A stretch of 64,000 nt of DNA from Coprinellus micaceus (Eukaryota > Basidiomycota > Agaricomycetes > Agaricales > Psathyrellaceae), in contig OX596335.1 of the NCBI GenBank assembly GCA_951394405.1, forward strand, positions 4,464,001-4,528,000, read 5' to 3'. Shown piece by piece: positions 36,240 to 47,994 of the stretch. The position numbers were made by a program, and so were the translations under genes. The first letter of the stretch is position 1; the number at the start of each line of letters is the position of its first letter. The notes under the pieces were generated by a model. It saw nothing but the letters and a program-made list of their open reading frames with translations, was not told the DNA's origin and ran no database searches.

Positions 36240-37552
36240 ATGTCCTCCCAAGATTCTCAGCAGGTCGAGTTCGACCCCAAGAACATGATCTTCCGCCGAT
36301 TGGGTAACAGCGGGCTGAGGGTTCCCTTGTTCTCACTTGGAGGATGTGTGTAGGCTTAACAATCGCAGACTGACCTCGTATACTGACGCTCAAAACTGCT
36401 TGTAGGGCTCACCCTCGGTGGAACCGTTGTTGGCGACCCCGTCAAGGACATCATCAAGACCGCCTTCGATGCTGGCATCAACATGTTCGACACCGCCGAG
36501 GTTTACGCGGCTGGCAAGTCTGAGCTCGAGATGGGCCGTGTCATCAAGGAACTCAACCTCAAGCGTTCCGACCTCGTCATCACCACCAAGCTCTTCTGGG
36601 GAGGAGGAAAGGCCCCCAACAACTCTGGTCTGTCGAGGAAACAGTGAGTTTGGCTGATTAGCTCTGAATCGGAATGATCCAACTGACTGATTGGCGCCCA
36701 TTAGCATCATCGAAGGCACCCAAGCTTCCCTTGAGCGCCTGGGACTCGACTATGTCGATGTGATCTTCGCTCACCGACCTGATGCTACTACCCCTATTGA
36801 GGAGACTGTTCGAGCCTTCAACTATGTCATTGAGAAAGGCTGGGCGTTCTACTGGGCCACTTCTGAGTGGAGTGCACTCGAGATCGAGGAGGCACATCGT
36901 ACGTCGTCTGTTTCCGTGATTGGCACATTCGATGCTGATTGAAATTTTTCAGAAATTGCCGCCAGGCTAGGACTCATTGCCCCTATCGCTGATCAATGTC
37001 AACATCAGTGCGTCTCCTTTCCTAGAGTTGGCATCAATCTGAATCTAATGAGAGCTCTGTAGCATGTTCCACCGCGAGCGTCCCGAGAAGGAGTACGCTC
37101 CACTGTACGCCAAGTATGGTCTCGGAACCACCACCTGGTCAAGTCTCGCCAGCGGCCTCCTCACTGGCAAGTACAACGATGGCATTCCTGAGGGCTCCCG
37201 CTTCGCCCAACACTCCGACTTCTTCAAGAAGACCGTTGCAGAGCTGCAGTCCCCTGAAGGTCAGGAGAAGATCCGCAAGGTCAAGGAATTGACCAAGTTG
37301 GCTGAGGAGCTCGGCTCAAGCACCGCCGCTCTCGCACTTGCGTGGGTTGCCGTGAACCCGAACACATCGACCGTCATTCTTGGCGCCTCGTCTCCCCAAC
37401 AGGTTACTGAGAACTTGAAGGCGCTAGATGTGCTTCCCAAGCTTACGCCGGAGGTCTTGGAGAAGATTGAGGCGATCTTGGCCAACAAGCCTGAGGCACC
37501 CAACGTGTACGGAAGGCCCGAGCTTGATAGCAGGAGGAAGGCGTTCTTCTAA
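36240..37552 (+). CDS. Kv-beta-like aldo/keto reductase (360 aa)
   Basis: Exons: 36240-36345, 36406-36643, 36705-36898, 36953-37007, 37063-37552. The first junction rebuilds the codon for Trp in LGG-W-LTLGG. The protein is a single (beta/alpha)8 aldo/keto reductase of the AKR6-like type related to potassium-channel beta subunits. The catalytic tetrad is visible: Asp and Tyr in [13 protein letters not shown], Lys in ITTKLFWG, His in IFAHRPD. NADPH-site segments are present near the end ([15 protein letters not shown]). Length fits the family. Members reduce aldehydes and ketones with NADPH in the cytosol; the physiological substrate of the fungal proteins is not known. The channel-partner role of the animal proteins should not be assumed. 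Confidence 0.93.
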
Positions 37553-39918
37553 ATGTGATGCGTAGTATAGTCATGGGCGGGCGTGTCGGTGGCTGGAGTT
37601 AACGAGGAGAATGGAGAGTGCTTCTCCCGCGAACGATAATAGATTTTATTATGTTTACGCTCTTATCATCCTATGACGACATTTATATCGCGAGAGTAGC
37701 GTTTCGGGGTACGCGCCTAAGCACCGCATGCCGCATACTTTGTCCCTGTCGATAGATGGGGTTTGGGAGGAAAACCCCCAAGTTCTCTCGACGCTTTCGT
37801 AACTGTCTCCCACAAGCCGAACTAAGGACGGCCCCGGTGGCTTTGCTTGATGTGAGTTCGCCCGTGGCGTTCGCGATCTCATTAGATGGAAGTGGGCACA
37901 GCTGGAGGTGAGCTACCTGCCAGTGATATGAGCCAGCTAAAAAGATGAATACCGGCTCGCTCAACGGCCTCCAGACGGAGATTAATTTACGGCCGTGATC
38001 CACCTAGTCCCAGTCAAGGCAATCGGAGAGGCTCTTTATGATACCCTGTCGGTGTAAAGGGGAACGGCTACTTCTTTTGTCTGGCTGTGCAGAGAGACTC
38101 TTTTTGCTCTAGTCAGTCCGGCGATAGTGGCTTTTCCGGACCATGGGCGCCTATTGGCAGCAGCATTCCCAGGCTCGCTCCTGATGGGATCTTGTCCCTA
38201 CTTCCAGACTCTTTGCCGACAGTTTGGCTGTTGCCGCCCCTTGTGGGTTCGGAGCATTAGTTACAAAAATCAGAGGTATATTCTGGTAGTGCCCAGACAG
38301 CGCCAGGTACACACTGGACCCCACAATTTGTGACTTTGCTACGGCTCCGGGCCCGACCTCCATGGAGTCGAAGCTGATTGAGTGGGCGTCCTACAGATGC
38401 CCTCGCACGGCTGGGACTCTTTCGCGTAATGACAGACGTCCGTATCAGCGGTGCTCCACAGCCTTTGGGGTGATAGCAACTTCCTCGGATGTCGGTAAGG
38501 ACTGGTGACTGGGATCTTCTGCCAAGTGATCCTACGAACATGGAGATTAATCAAGGACGGATCCATGAATACCGTGAAGTGATTTTAAGATCAGGAACAT
38601 GACCTCAGCCGTCTTCTTTTGTCCCAATAGTAACGTTGTATATGGGTTTCGGTAAATAGTGTAAACAGCGTGAACGGCGACCGGCCTAGCCAGATCTCAT
38701 AAGCGCCCACGATCAATCACCGGCCCTTGTCCTCTCTGTGTGACTCCCTACTCCCCGGACTTCTACTGTGAATTCTCGGGACGTCCGTGTCTCCGATATT
38801 ATAAATCTTGGAAAATTAGCACCCTCAGAGAACTATAAGATCTAATTCTGCGCCTTCCGGGGCGTCGCCGCACGGAGTTAAAGGCCAAAGCCACCGTCGC
38901 CCAAATATAGCAACGCACCAGCCTAAAACGCGACACTGGCGCGAGCCCAATATTTCGAGCTCCGTCTCGAACCGGACAACCTGGAGTCTGCCCACGGGTT
39001 CTGGATGGAATCCTTCTTGTTCCTTGACTCCATGTAGCCCGCCCAAGCAGATAGGTCCGAAATTCTGTCGGCGAACTTATTCTTGGCCCTTCGAGATGTT
39101 CGATTTTGGACCGGCGCTTCGCACTCTCAGTTTGTACGTTCTCCCGAATCCGGTGAGTATCCGTCTACTCTTCGGGGATGAGGGTCGGTAGACAGACGAG
39201 ATCTTGAGAGCTAATTTGAGGGGTTCCAGAGCTTTGATATTCCGCCGTCTCATCGTTATCCTTTGAGGAACTGCCCAGGTCCCTTTAGGCACGCCGTATA
39301 TGTGCAGAAGGTCGGTTGGAAACCAGAGGGACCACGAGACAAAGCGGGTGAGTTTCTACCTAGCGACCCTCGCGCGCCTCCCTACCTCGTGGCTGCGCGA
39401 ACGGTTTTGCACCTGTTCCATGATATCATCCAGCGTATAGAACCGGGTAACTGACGCACTGCTTCATACTCGCCGAAGTAGTTTCGCCTAAGGTCATCAT
39501 CAAAATGACGGGAGATGGCCGCGGTAACCAACTCCAGACCCATGAAGAGCGTTCCGAAGTTGCCGGGGATTCTGGTGCGATGCTTCGAGCGGAATCGGAC
39601 GAGAACTGCCATTGCTCGTGCCATCACCCAAGCAGTGAAGACGGATCGAAGGAGCAATGCTCCCCGACGGGTGACGTCGACTCGACGGGCCCTTTGCTCA
39701 TCGATTCTGTGAGAAACCCACCGCTGTCTCGAACCTAGACCGATAACTTATCAAACATCCCCTACTAGCACACCATCGACTTCGCATATCACAGACCATA
39801 TATATCGTTGGACTCTCCGTCGCCGTCTTCTCGGCGCAGCACAAAGACGAAGGTGCGTGTCCAGACCTTGTGCCCATCAGCCTCCCCGTTTACTTATTCC
39901 ACGAGTAGAACGGTTTGA
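37553..39918. other. 2.4 kb intergenic region, no supported gene
   Basis: The first ~150 bases are the 3' flank of the reductase gene. Frames such as 39382-39657 (-) and 39505-39738 (+) overlap and have no recognisable motif. Upstream exons of the following gene could lie at 39.7-39.9 kb but I cannot fix them. Confidence 0.4.
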
Positions 39919-41777
39919 ATGCGGAGCCATTGGTAAGCGTTTCCAACCCTCTGCCTCGACTCGGACGTGCCGCTGAGCGAGATCTCATTAGGAATTTCCG
40001 GGTATCAACCTCACAGAGGCCTTCCTCAAGGGGAGAGCTCCAGGAAACGACGCTGTGAGTTGGTTGTATTCAAAGGCCCCCAGACCAAGGGCGCTTACCA
40101 CCGCCTCCAGAAACGTAGCTCGGCGCCTGCCGCCCTAGGAATAAATGCTCGCGATCTCGTAGGAGACGAACCCCAGTCGATCGCTCAAGTTATTTCCCAA
40201 GACTATGCTCTAGCATTACAAGAATCCGCCCTCCCAGAGCAAGAGACGCCCGAGTTCGCCTCAGAGTCGACGGTAGGCCCATCTCGGCTTCAAAGGGTAT
40301 GTAACCTGAAGATACCCAGCAATTCAAGCTGATTTATATTGCCATTCAGGACGCCCGCTCCAAATCATATCCTGGCTCCCAGTCGTATTCCTCCAAGCTG
40401 TTTGAACTGGAATTGTCGCCAATATTCGAGGATTCTCCAGTTTTTGGGAGCACTGGAAATTGCATTTTGTTCGAGGCTGAGGACAGCGCGGGGTCTCAAG
40501 ACATCGGAAAGGCAAACGCGAAGAACGATGTAATCGTTTCCGACAGTTCAGAATCAAGCTACGGAGAGTTAATCGAATCCAAGGTGCGGCGCGTGACTTG
40601 GGAATAGCCACGGAGGAAGAGCTGACCCAATCTTCCGAATCCTTAACCCCAGACGTTCGGCTGCTCTGGAGAAGAGGAATCGTCCACGCGGTCCCCAGAG
40701 CGAGAGATGAACCTAGGAAGCAACTCGTGCGCTACCAATGAGTGTTCAGAAGAAGTAAGCGACTCCTATGAGGCTTCGCAATCAGATCACTTGAGCCTTG
40801 GAGGTATGACCACTGCACCCACGTTGTAGGACGAATTGACCGCTGACCGTGATATAGGAGCTTTGCAGGCCAAACCTTGGCCAGTTCCGTCGCTGACATT
40901 GACGCAGCCCACGCCGGAATCAACCAAGTCAAGTGACTTCCTGGCCCACCAACTGTCCGTCGATAGAATTGTCGAGGACGATGAGGTCGATTGCACATCT
41001 AGGAAGGACGATAGCCACTCTTTGCGCCGCGTTCTTGAGGAGGTGGATCCTATCGGCCAGCGCAACTGCAGTGTTGCACATTCGACCTGGTTGGACACTG
41101 TCGAATCTTCTGTCAACACAAGTGAAGTTGAAGGGCCATCTAGATTCTTCGGGGGCGCTATGGTGGACGAGCACGGCAGCATCGTTCGTGGAAATGATAT
41201 TGTCGAAAGGTCAGGGCTCAGGGAGTCGACGAAACACCAGACTGGGCTCTCTCGATATGTGACTCGGGATTGCGCGGAATCTGTGACGACACAGAGGAAG
41301 AAGCGTTGGTCCCTGATCTCGAGCTTGAAGAGCAGGAGTACGACGACGAATGGGCGCTCTGATAGATCTGGTGAAAGCTCGATCTGGACACGGCTTTCGA
41401 CGGTGTTGTCCTCGACCGACAAGAAGACTTTGGCTAGTAGCTTGGCATGCTCGGATGATGGTGGGACTTTGGCTCGTCCTTCGGCTGCTGGGATTCGCGA
41501 GTGCTCTGCCGACGGCTTTGTGTCTATGGAGAAGCGGAGTAGCTGTGACGTTCGGGTCCAGGAGGTTGAGTGTGAGGATGGAAGAGAAGATGAAGGAGTG
41601 GAGAAGGGGTCTGGGCCCCATCCCAAACTTGAAAAGAGGGGCGGCGTCTCGATGAAGAGGTTGTCTGCTCTCCTGGGCTCTGCGGGTTCTAGGATTTCGC
41701 GTTATGTGGGCATTCGTGTTGGCAGGAGGAGGGAGTCCAAATGGGAAGGGAAGAGTATTCCTCCAAAAATGGTTTGA
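39919..41777 (+). CDS. Ser-rich protein of unknown function (about 545 aa)
   Basis: Model: 39919-39932, 39978-40296, 40350-40583, 40653-40803, 40858-41777; phases close. The 14-nt first exon and its ATG are tentative; the three later introns are well supported by GT..AG ends and frame. The protein is rich in Ser, Asp and Glu (ELELSPIFEDSPVFG; EEESSTRSPERE), with many short Ser/Thr stretches that could be phosphorylated, and has a strongly basic C-terminus (MKRLSALLGSAGSRISRYVG, then IRVGRRRESK). No known domain, signal peptide or membrane segment is seen; it is probably largely disordered. It converges on F-box/LRR gene A with only 111 bases between stop codons. Confidence 0.6.
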
Positions 41778-41888
41778 ATTGTTCTGAGACGTGTACTTGT
41801 ACTAGCTTTCGAGTGTTTTGCCGCTGTCATAATCCGATGCGTACCTCCTTCTAAAGCATTATAGGGTGCACCTTGGGGGTCGTCAAAA

Positions 41889-43545
41889 TCACCTCGACCA
41901 GCTCTGCTCCATTCCCAACGCCTTCGCTACAGCATCCCACCGCGTCTGGTTCAGGCACTCCATGTACTTCCAAGAATATTGCACATCCAACTTCTTCAAT
42001 TCCGGAATGTTTTGTTGGATGAACGCGGTCACTCGGGAGTGTGAACGGATTGGGGAGCCACAAATGCGTAGGTTCAAGAGTTTGGGGAAAGGGCCGTGAG
42101 GTAACCTCTCTGACTCCGATATTCTCGTCGCGTCGAAGGGCATACCGAGGTGTTGAAGGAGTGGGCAACCGTACAGAATCTTGGAGAGGTGGTTATGGTC
42201 GATGTATGGGGTCTGGCTGGACCCATATGGGTGCGTCCCGCAAAGGTCGAGAGACTGAAGATGAGGCCAAGTTTCGGTGATCTTCGTCACGCCTTGCGGA
42301 GTGATTCGGGGCCTCCCCTTGACCGAAAACGTCAGGAGCTTGAGGTTGGGGAAGGCGAAGAGGCACGAGATGTCGGTCTCCTCGACAAACTCCATGTCTT
42401 GCTTCTCCTCCACCATAACATCTGAGCTCATCATGTATTCCTGGTCTTCGTCGCCCCATTCGCCGTCGATAACTTGCAGGTGGGTTAATGTGAGGGGGTT
42501 GAAACGAGTGTGGATGGTGTCGACGAGATCTTGTGACTCCGAGGTAGGTGACACATACCAGGATTCGCATGCGAGGGTATGGATGGTGTTCCGCGGGTCG
42601 ACGTACTTCAGGAAAGAGGTGATGTTATGTAGTTCTGTCGCACATACCACCAACTCCCTCAGGGTAGAGAAAGCGCCATCAGTGCGATGTCCGTAGCCGG
42701 GGGCATCTAGATCGGCGAGTCGGATGACATGAAGGTTGGAGAGTTGGGGTAGGGAACCAACGCAAGGAATGTCGTCTTTCGAGAGGCTTGTCACGACCAG
42801 TTCTTCCAGATAGTTCCATGGGGAGGAAGTGAGGATGCCGTGGACCAAATTGAAGTCGTTCGTTTGGAGAATCAACTTTCTGAGCCTGGGCACGTTTCCC
42901 GAGATTGATTGGATGCTGCCGGCTTCAAGGGGGAGTCTAGTCCACGAGTTATATGACACCGAGCGTGTGGTTTCGCCCGTGAATAATGCCACATAAGGCG
43001 CTATACCCAGCATGAATCGCTCTCCGTAGATCTCCTCGATTTCATGGAAGTTGTGCCAAGAAAACTGCTGGAGGAATGGGGAGAGGGAGCCAGGCTGACG
43101 GTTGGTAGCAAGGTTCAAGGCTTCACATGTTTCAAGCGACATCATTGTCATCCCACAGTATGCGTTGAAGAGAATCTTGCGGATCCGAGGGGCGTAGTAC
43201 TTTGTAAATCTCTCCACGTCAGGGGCCTCTAGGGGGCCCTCAAGATGCTGTTCGTTGACACCGCTCGTGTCAGCATTAATAACAGTGAACAACGATGCCA
43301 GTTTGAACTCACAAGCAAAATTGAAGGCGGGCCACCAGGCCACGGGTTCTTAAACTCCTCCTTCCTCCATACACTTTTTGTAAAAGGTGACACGATCGCC
43401 TCGAAGGAGTCTATCGAGTACCAGACAGAGTCAAGGCCGGGTTCGAGGAAGGCTTTACATGTCATGGACATGGCGAGCGCGCTCTTGGGATCCACACCTC
43501 CGAAATCGAGCGCAATACTTCAGGTATTCCCAACGCCCGGTTCAT
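41889..43545 (-). CDS. F-box/LRR-like protein A, with 5' frameshift
   Basis: Expected coding: 43545-43313, then 43238-41889 after a 74-nt intron. ATG 43545 opens MNRALGIPEVLRS, which aligns with the start of B (MEQALRIPEVVRA) and C (MEEALQTPEIV). The matching continuation DFGGVDPKSALAMSMTCKAF lies in another frame, so one nucleotide is missing at about 43507. As it stands the product either stops early or starts at the internal ATG 43471 (502 aa, F-box start lost). The rest is intact and LRR-like, with the family C-terminal signature SLDLCGT..., GCPLLQHLGMPFDATR and LRICGSPIRSHSRV. The family presumably supplies SCF ligase adaptors, inferred only from the F-box-like N-terminus. Confidence 0.75.
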
Positions 43546-43915
43546 CGTGGACTTTGAGTGGACCTTGGAGGACGGTGTTGAGAGTATCTGTGGTGGTACA
43601 GAGGCAAGCTGGCTGGCGCGTCGCGTGCAAAATTCCGCCACGCTCAGCACGGCAATCGATATAGCTGGTTGTTCGAAATAGGGGTAAAAACCATAAATCC
43701 CAGAAGTATTTCCTCGACATATGCGAGCTACTGGATTCAAACCCAGTCTCTATTACCATCGGATATCAGGGAAAGCCTTTTATCATGGCTGAGCTTGGAG
43801 TTCCTAAGGGATTCCCGGAGGATTCCGAGCCTATGAGAGATAAAGGGAATGTATAGTATTTCTAGTAATACGCGGAGGGTATCGTTGAAGGCCCCTCGCT
43901 TCTGTCCAGGCAGCT
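43546..43915. other. Spacer between F-box genes A and B
   Basis: This is the upstream region of A and the downstream flank of B, both on the minus strand. No gene or clear promoter motif is visible. Confidence 0.5.
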
Positions 43916-45551
43916 TCAACCCAACGACAACGGCCTAGATGACACCAATCCATCTATAACAGTATCCCACCTCCGCTCGAAGACTCCATCAACTTCCGGA
44001 TGCGAGCTTGTTAGTGACGTGAGGTCAGGAAATCCAGCTTGGATGAAGGATAGGACGCGGGTGGGTGAGTAAATGGGAGAGTCGTAGACGCCCAATTGTT
44101 GCAGTATGTACGCCTTGTCCTTGCATTCGTGTCCCGTAACGCCTTCAGTATCGAACTGCAAGGCAAGGAAATGAAGATCGGGGCAACCGTCTAGGAGGGC
44201 GAGGACATGTCGGTGGGTGATGCGCGTTGGGACGTAAAAAGGGAGTGAGAAACCGAGTAGTTGGAGGTGTTGCAGTTTCGGGTATGCTTGCGAAATCTGG
44301 GACAGGACGAGGGGAGTAACCTGGAGCGCATTTGGTAACATCAAGCTCAGCTTCTTGAGGTTATGGAAGTCGAATAGAGGGGAGATATCGGCGCTTGCAT
44401 TTACATCGTCGATGTCCAAAACCGCCTCCGACGCCTTGGTGATACGAGAGAGCGCAACGCATTTGCAACTCTCCAGGGTTGATGGGTGGGAATGTTCAGC
44501 GACAGCGTTCACGACTGCCTGGGCGTCCGGCACCGATAGTTGGGAGCTTGAACCAAAGTGGAGCCTTTTGGTGCGGTTCTTCAAGGGAACGTATAGCATG
44601 AATGTGAGGAAAGGGTTCGGGCCATCGAGGTTCAGGTAAATTTCTCTGAGGGATGGGAAGTAATGTTCTGGGCCAGTTGCTGGAGGGTGGGGGAGGGGAA
44701 CCTCAACCCTAGCGAGGGTGATCCCGCGAAGGAGAGGGAGGGACGCGAGAAGGGGGACGAGGGCCGCGGACGAAACGTCGGAGATGTCAACTTCCTCCAA
44801 GGTGCTCCACGCTCGGCTCGAAAGGTAGTCGATGCTGAATATGCTAGGTTTAGTAAACCTGTCCTGAACCGCAAGCTTCTTCAACTTGGAAAGCTGAAGA
44901 GATGCGTTATGGATCGACGCGATATAGACGGGGCCGAGCTTGCGATCGGTGGCGAACCTGAGTGAGGTGACGTGTTGTCCGAGGAAAAGGGACATGTAGG
45001 GAGCGAGCTGCTTGAGGCTGTCTATGTCCAAATAGCGGTCGAAGGGGTACCTTGACGGCCAAATGAATGTCGAGAGTAGAGGGGAAAGCGCGCCGGGTAT
45101 TCCGTGGGTGGCCAATTGCAAAGTTTGCAATGCCTCGATCGAGAAAAATACTTGGGTGTGGGTAGAACCTCCTGCGAATGCGAATGCCCGAATGCGACGA
45201 GCGTAGTATTCTGTGTATCGCTTCAAGTCTTCTGGCATGATGACGCGAGCCGGGTACTACTCGATTTGTATTCACAGATAGTTCTGAGGGGAGGAGAGGC
45301 CAGCAACGTACCAATACCCGTAGTTCCCTGTCGGACATGGTTGGCTGAGGGGGTGGTAGAAGCTGAACTATCCACAGATCGAAGGGAAGCACATCAACTA
45401 GTGGCTGGAAAGACGACAGACTCCGCCACAGATGATCGAGTGCTGGTTCCAGAAAATCCCGACAAGTGAGGGCCATCCGAAAATTGCTAGAGGAGTTCAG
45501 GGTGCAGCACACTGCGCGTACAACCTCGGGAATCCGTAAGGCCTGCTCCAT
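43916..45551 (-). CDS. F-box/LRR-like protein B (526 aa)
   Basis: Exons (minus strand): 45551-45312 and 45256-43916, a 55-nt phase-0 intron. Start MEQALRIPEVVRAVC is chosen over an upstream in-frame ATG because all family members start at this point. The F-box-like N-terminus has the motif MALTCRDFLEPALDHLWRSL, then SSFQPLVDVLP. After the intron comes YPARVIMPEDLKRYTEYYAR, then leucine-rich segments (LSKLKKLAVQ; LPLLRGITLARVE; NLKKLSLMLP) and the family C-terminal block (LQHLQLLGFSLPF..., GCPDLHFLALQFDTEG, YSPTRVLSFIQAGFPDL). It is divergently paired with gene C across 648 bases. The substrate is unknown. Confidence 0.85.
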
Positions 45552-46199
45552 GGTGGTGGGTGGGCGTTGAGAACGCAGCATGAATGTTGGGCGTTCGACA
45601 TTTGAAGCCTTCAATGTTTGGACGCGGGGCAGCCAAATATCTATCTGCCGCTCCGATCAACGATTGGAATAGAAGGGCGAAGAACATCTATAGCTTACAG
45701 TTGGGGAAAATAATTGCAAACACGAGCTTAGCCAGGTGGCCCTTCGGCCTCTGAAGGCGAATAACGAGACCTAATTGCCAAAGACGAGACTAGGTGGTGG
45801 TCGACCGCAGGCTCTTTCTTCGACAAATGGCCAGAGAGGAAGGTGGAGCTGCGTTCACTAGAGATTCGAATTGATGAATGCCTCCTCCTTTCGCAGGCGT
45901 GTAAGGGCGAAAGCCAGGATAGACTTGGAGGAGATCATAGGAATCTGGCAACGATGGTAAAGGCGTGGCTCTAGAATTGCGTGACGCTTGGCGCAACTGA
46001 ATCTCAAGGTCCCAGCCAATTCACCGCATACCAGAGCGATGAAATCGTACGCCTCCAGGATTCAGTCCGTGGCGTTGGTGGACCGTGGTGGTTCGGGAGA
46101 AAGAGACTGGCGCCACGTGCACTTGATGGCCTGTCAACAACAGTCACGCTCCAGTTTACGGCTTTCACCCTCATACCCCACGCAGACCCTGGATTGGCC
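45552..46199. other. Divergent promoter region of B and C
   Basis: This 648-bp spacer separates the start codons of B (-) and C (+). It probably carries both promoters. No clear TATA box or shared motif is visible. Confidence 0.5.
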
Positions 46200-47824
46200 A
46201 TGGAAGAGGCCCTACAAACGCCTGAGATTGTCAACCTCATCTGCGATAGTATCGTTGGGGCAAACGACAAACTCGCCTTTACCCTGACTCGAAAACTGTT
46301 CCTGGAACCTGGTCTTGACGCCCTTTGGAGCAACCTCACCTCGTTTCGACCCCTCCTTTCATGTTTGCCCAATGATTTATACGAGTCAAAAACTCAGCCT
46401 TCCGCCCACACCAGTGAAAAGGAGTTGACAGTGGTGGTGAGGAAGTCGTCTCCACCTCTTTCTGATCCCTACTGAAGACCTCCAAGTCGTTTCGACGAAC
46501 CTTCGATCCAGAATACCTGAACCGATACCGTACATATTATGCACCACGGATTCGACACTTCAAGCCGGAGCTTTCGACAATCTTCTCAACGAAGGCCATG
46601 AAGGCGTTACGACGGGCAGCACAAAAAACGGGAGCCCTGTCACCCCGCATCAAGAGGCTCTCTTGGTTCCTGCGGGACTCCCTCGAGGAACACCTGGGGC
46701 TACCGCACGCCGTAAAGCTCATGTCATTTGCGCAATCGTTTCTGAATCCTGAGACTATCGAGTCGATCGCCTTCGAAATATTCCCATCGGATGCACCCGT
46801 GCACAAATTCTCGCATTGCCCCTCTGCCGAATACTGGTCGAATGTGAAGGAAGTCGAGATCCAGACTATGGGCGATTCGGAATCGAGGGATAATTTAGAC
46901 GAGCAATTGTCTTTCCTTTGCTGGGCGCCCTTCGAAACAGTCCGCGTGTCCTTTATCACGGTCGACGCTTTGGCATATTTGGCAACACTTCCCCAGTTGA
47001 CCACCCTGGGGGTATCGGTGGTTCACGTACCAACCTTCGTAGGCCCTCGTCAAGTGGTGCGAAATGACATGACAGACCGGCCATTCCCATCCCTCCGAGA
47101 GGTCGAGATCACGTCGTCGACAGCGGAGGACATCATTGGATTTCTGCGACACCTTCCTCTTGCATCCGAACTTCGACGATTGAAAATCCTTACTTTTGAA
47201 GCATCCCCTTTGGAGGAATTTCAGGGCGCTATCGCAGCAATACAAGAACGCTGCAACGTGCTGACCTTGCGAGCGTTGGTATGGCACCAACTTTTTGGTC
47301 CGTACGATGAACCCCGCGATGTCGACATACGGGAGGTTCTGGACATTACGCCCTTGCTTGGATTTGTGTCGCTCGAATGGTTGGCTCTGTGCTTCAAGAC
47401 TGTTATCGACGTCACCCCTGTGCTGTTAGCGCAGATCCCTACGGCTTGGCCCAAGCTTCACTCCCTCGACCTCTGTGGGTCGTACCAGAACACCCGAATT
47501 CCGACCATCACCCACACCGATGTTCTTACCCTCTTGCGAGGATGCCCCGCCCTCGAACTCCTTGGCCTAAGCTTCGACACTACTGCGATCTTGGGACCAG
47601 AGGTTGAAGTGCATGGAATTTTCCCCCAACTCCAAGATCTGACAGTTGGTTCCTCACCCATCTACTCTCCCTCGCGTGTATTCAAGTTCATCAAGGCGCA
47701 CTTTCCGAAGCTGCGGATGTTATTTGTGTGCAGAGAAGGAATAGAATCGATGACACAACAGAGGTGGGAGGATGTCAGGTTGGAGTGGATGGAGGATAGA
47801 TGGAGGACAAACTCAGATAATTAA
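46200..47824 (+). CDS. F-box/LRR-like protein C (524 aa)
   Basis: Exons: 46200-46436 and 46487-47824, a 50-nt intron in the family position. Start MEEALQTPEIVNLICDSI; the F-box-like region holds FTLTRKLFLEPGLDALWSNL and LTSFRPLLSCLP. I put the acceptor at ..CCAAG because it gives the same eight-residue spacing to the PEYLNRY motif as in the other members. Leucine-rich segments follow (LPQLTTLGVSVV; LPLASELRRLKIL), then LHSLDLCGSYQNTRIPT, GCPALELLGLSFDTT and SSPIYSPSRVFKFIKAHFPK. The gene converges on the fasciclin gene with 170 bases between stops. Confidence 0.85.
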
Positions 47825-47994
47825 ATAATTGGTTCACGAGAGTGTCTATTACATGATAATATCGTAATGATTGATTGAGTAGGAGGGTGTATTATATTTA
47901 CGTGGTGTGATTCGCAAAACCCTGAAGAAGTCGAAGGAGGGGGGGATCGCGAGTGAAGTGAAGGGGGAGGATGGGATCGAATAGAAGGAATCCT

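Noticed and set aside
39382..39657. Minus-strand 91-codon frame with protein-like stretches
   Set aside because: No motif, no splice-compatible neighbour exons, and an overlapping plus-strand frame; not enough to call a gene.
43690..43760. Possible tRNA T-loop-like GGGTTTGAATCC on the minus strand
   Set aside because: No matching acceptor stem, D arm or anticodon arm could be placed around it.
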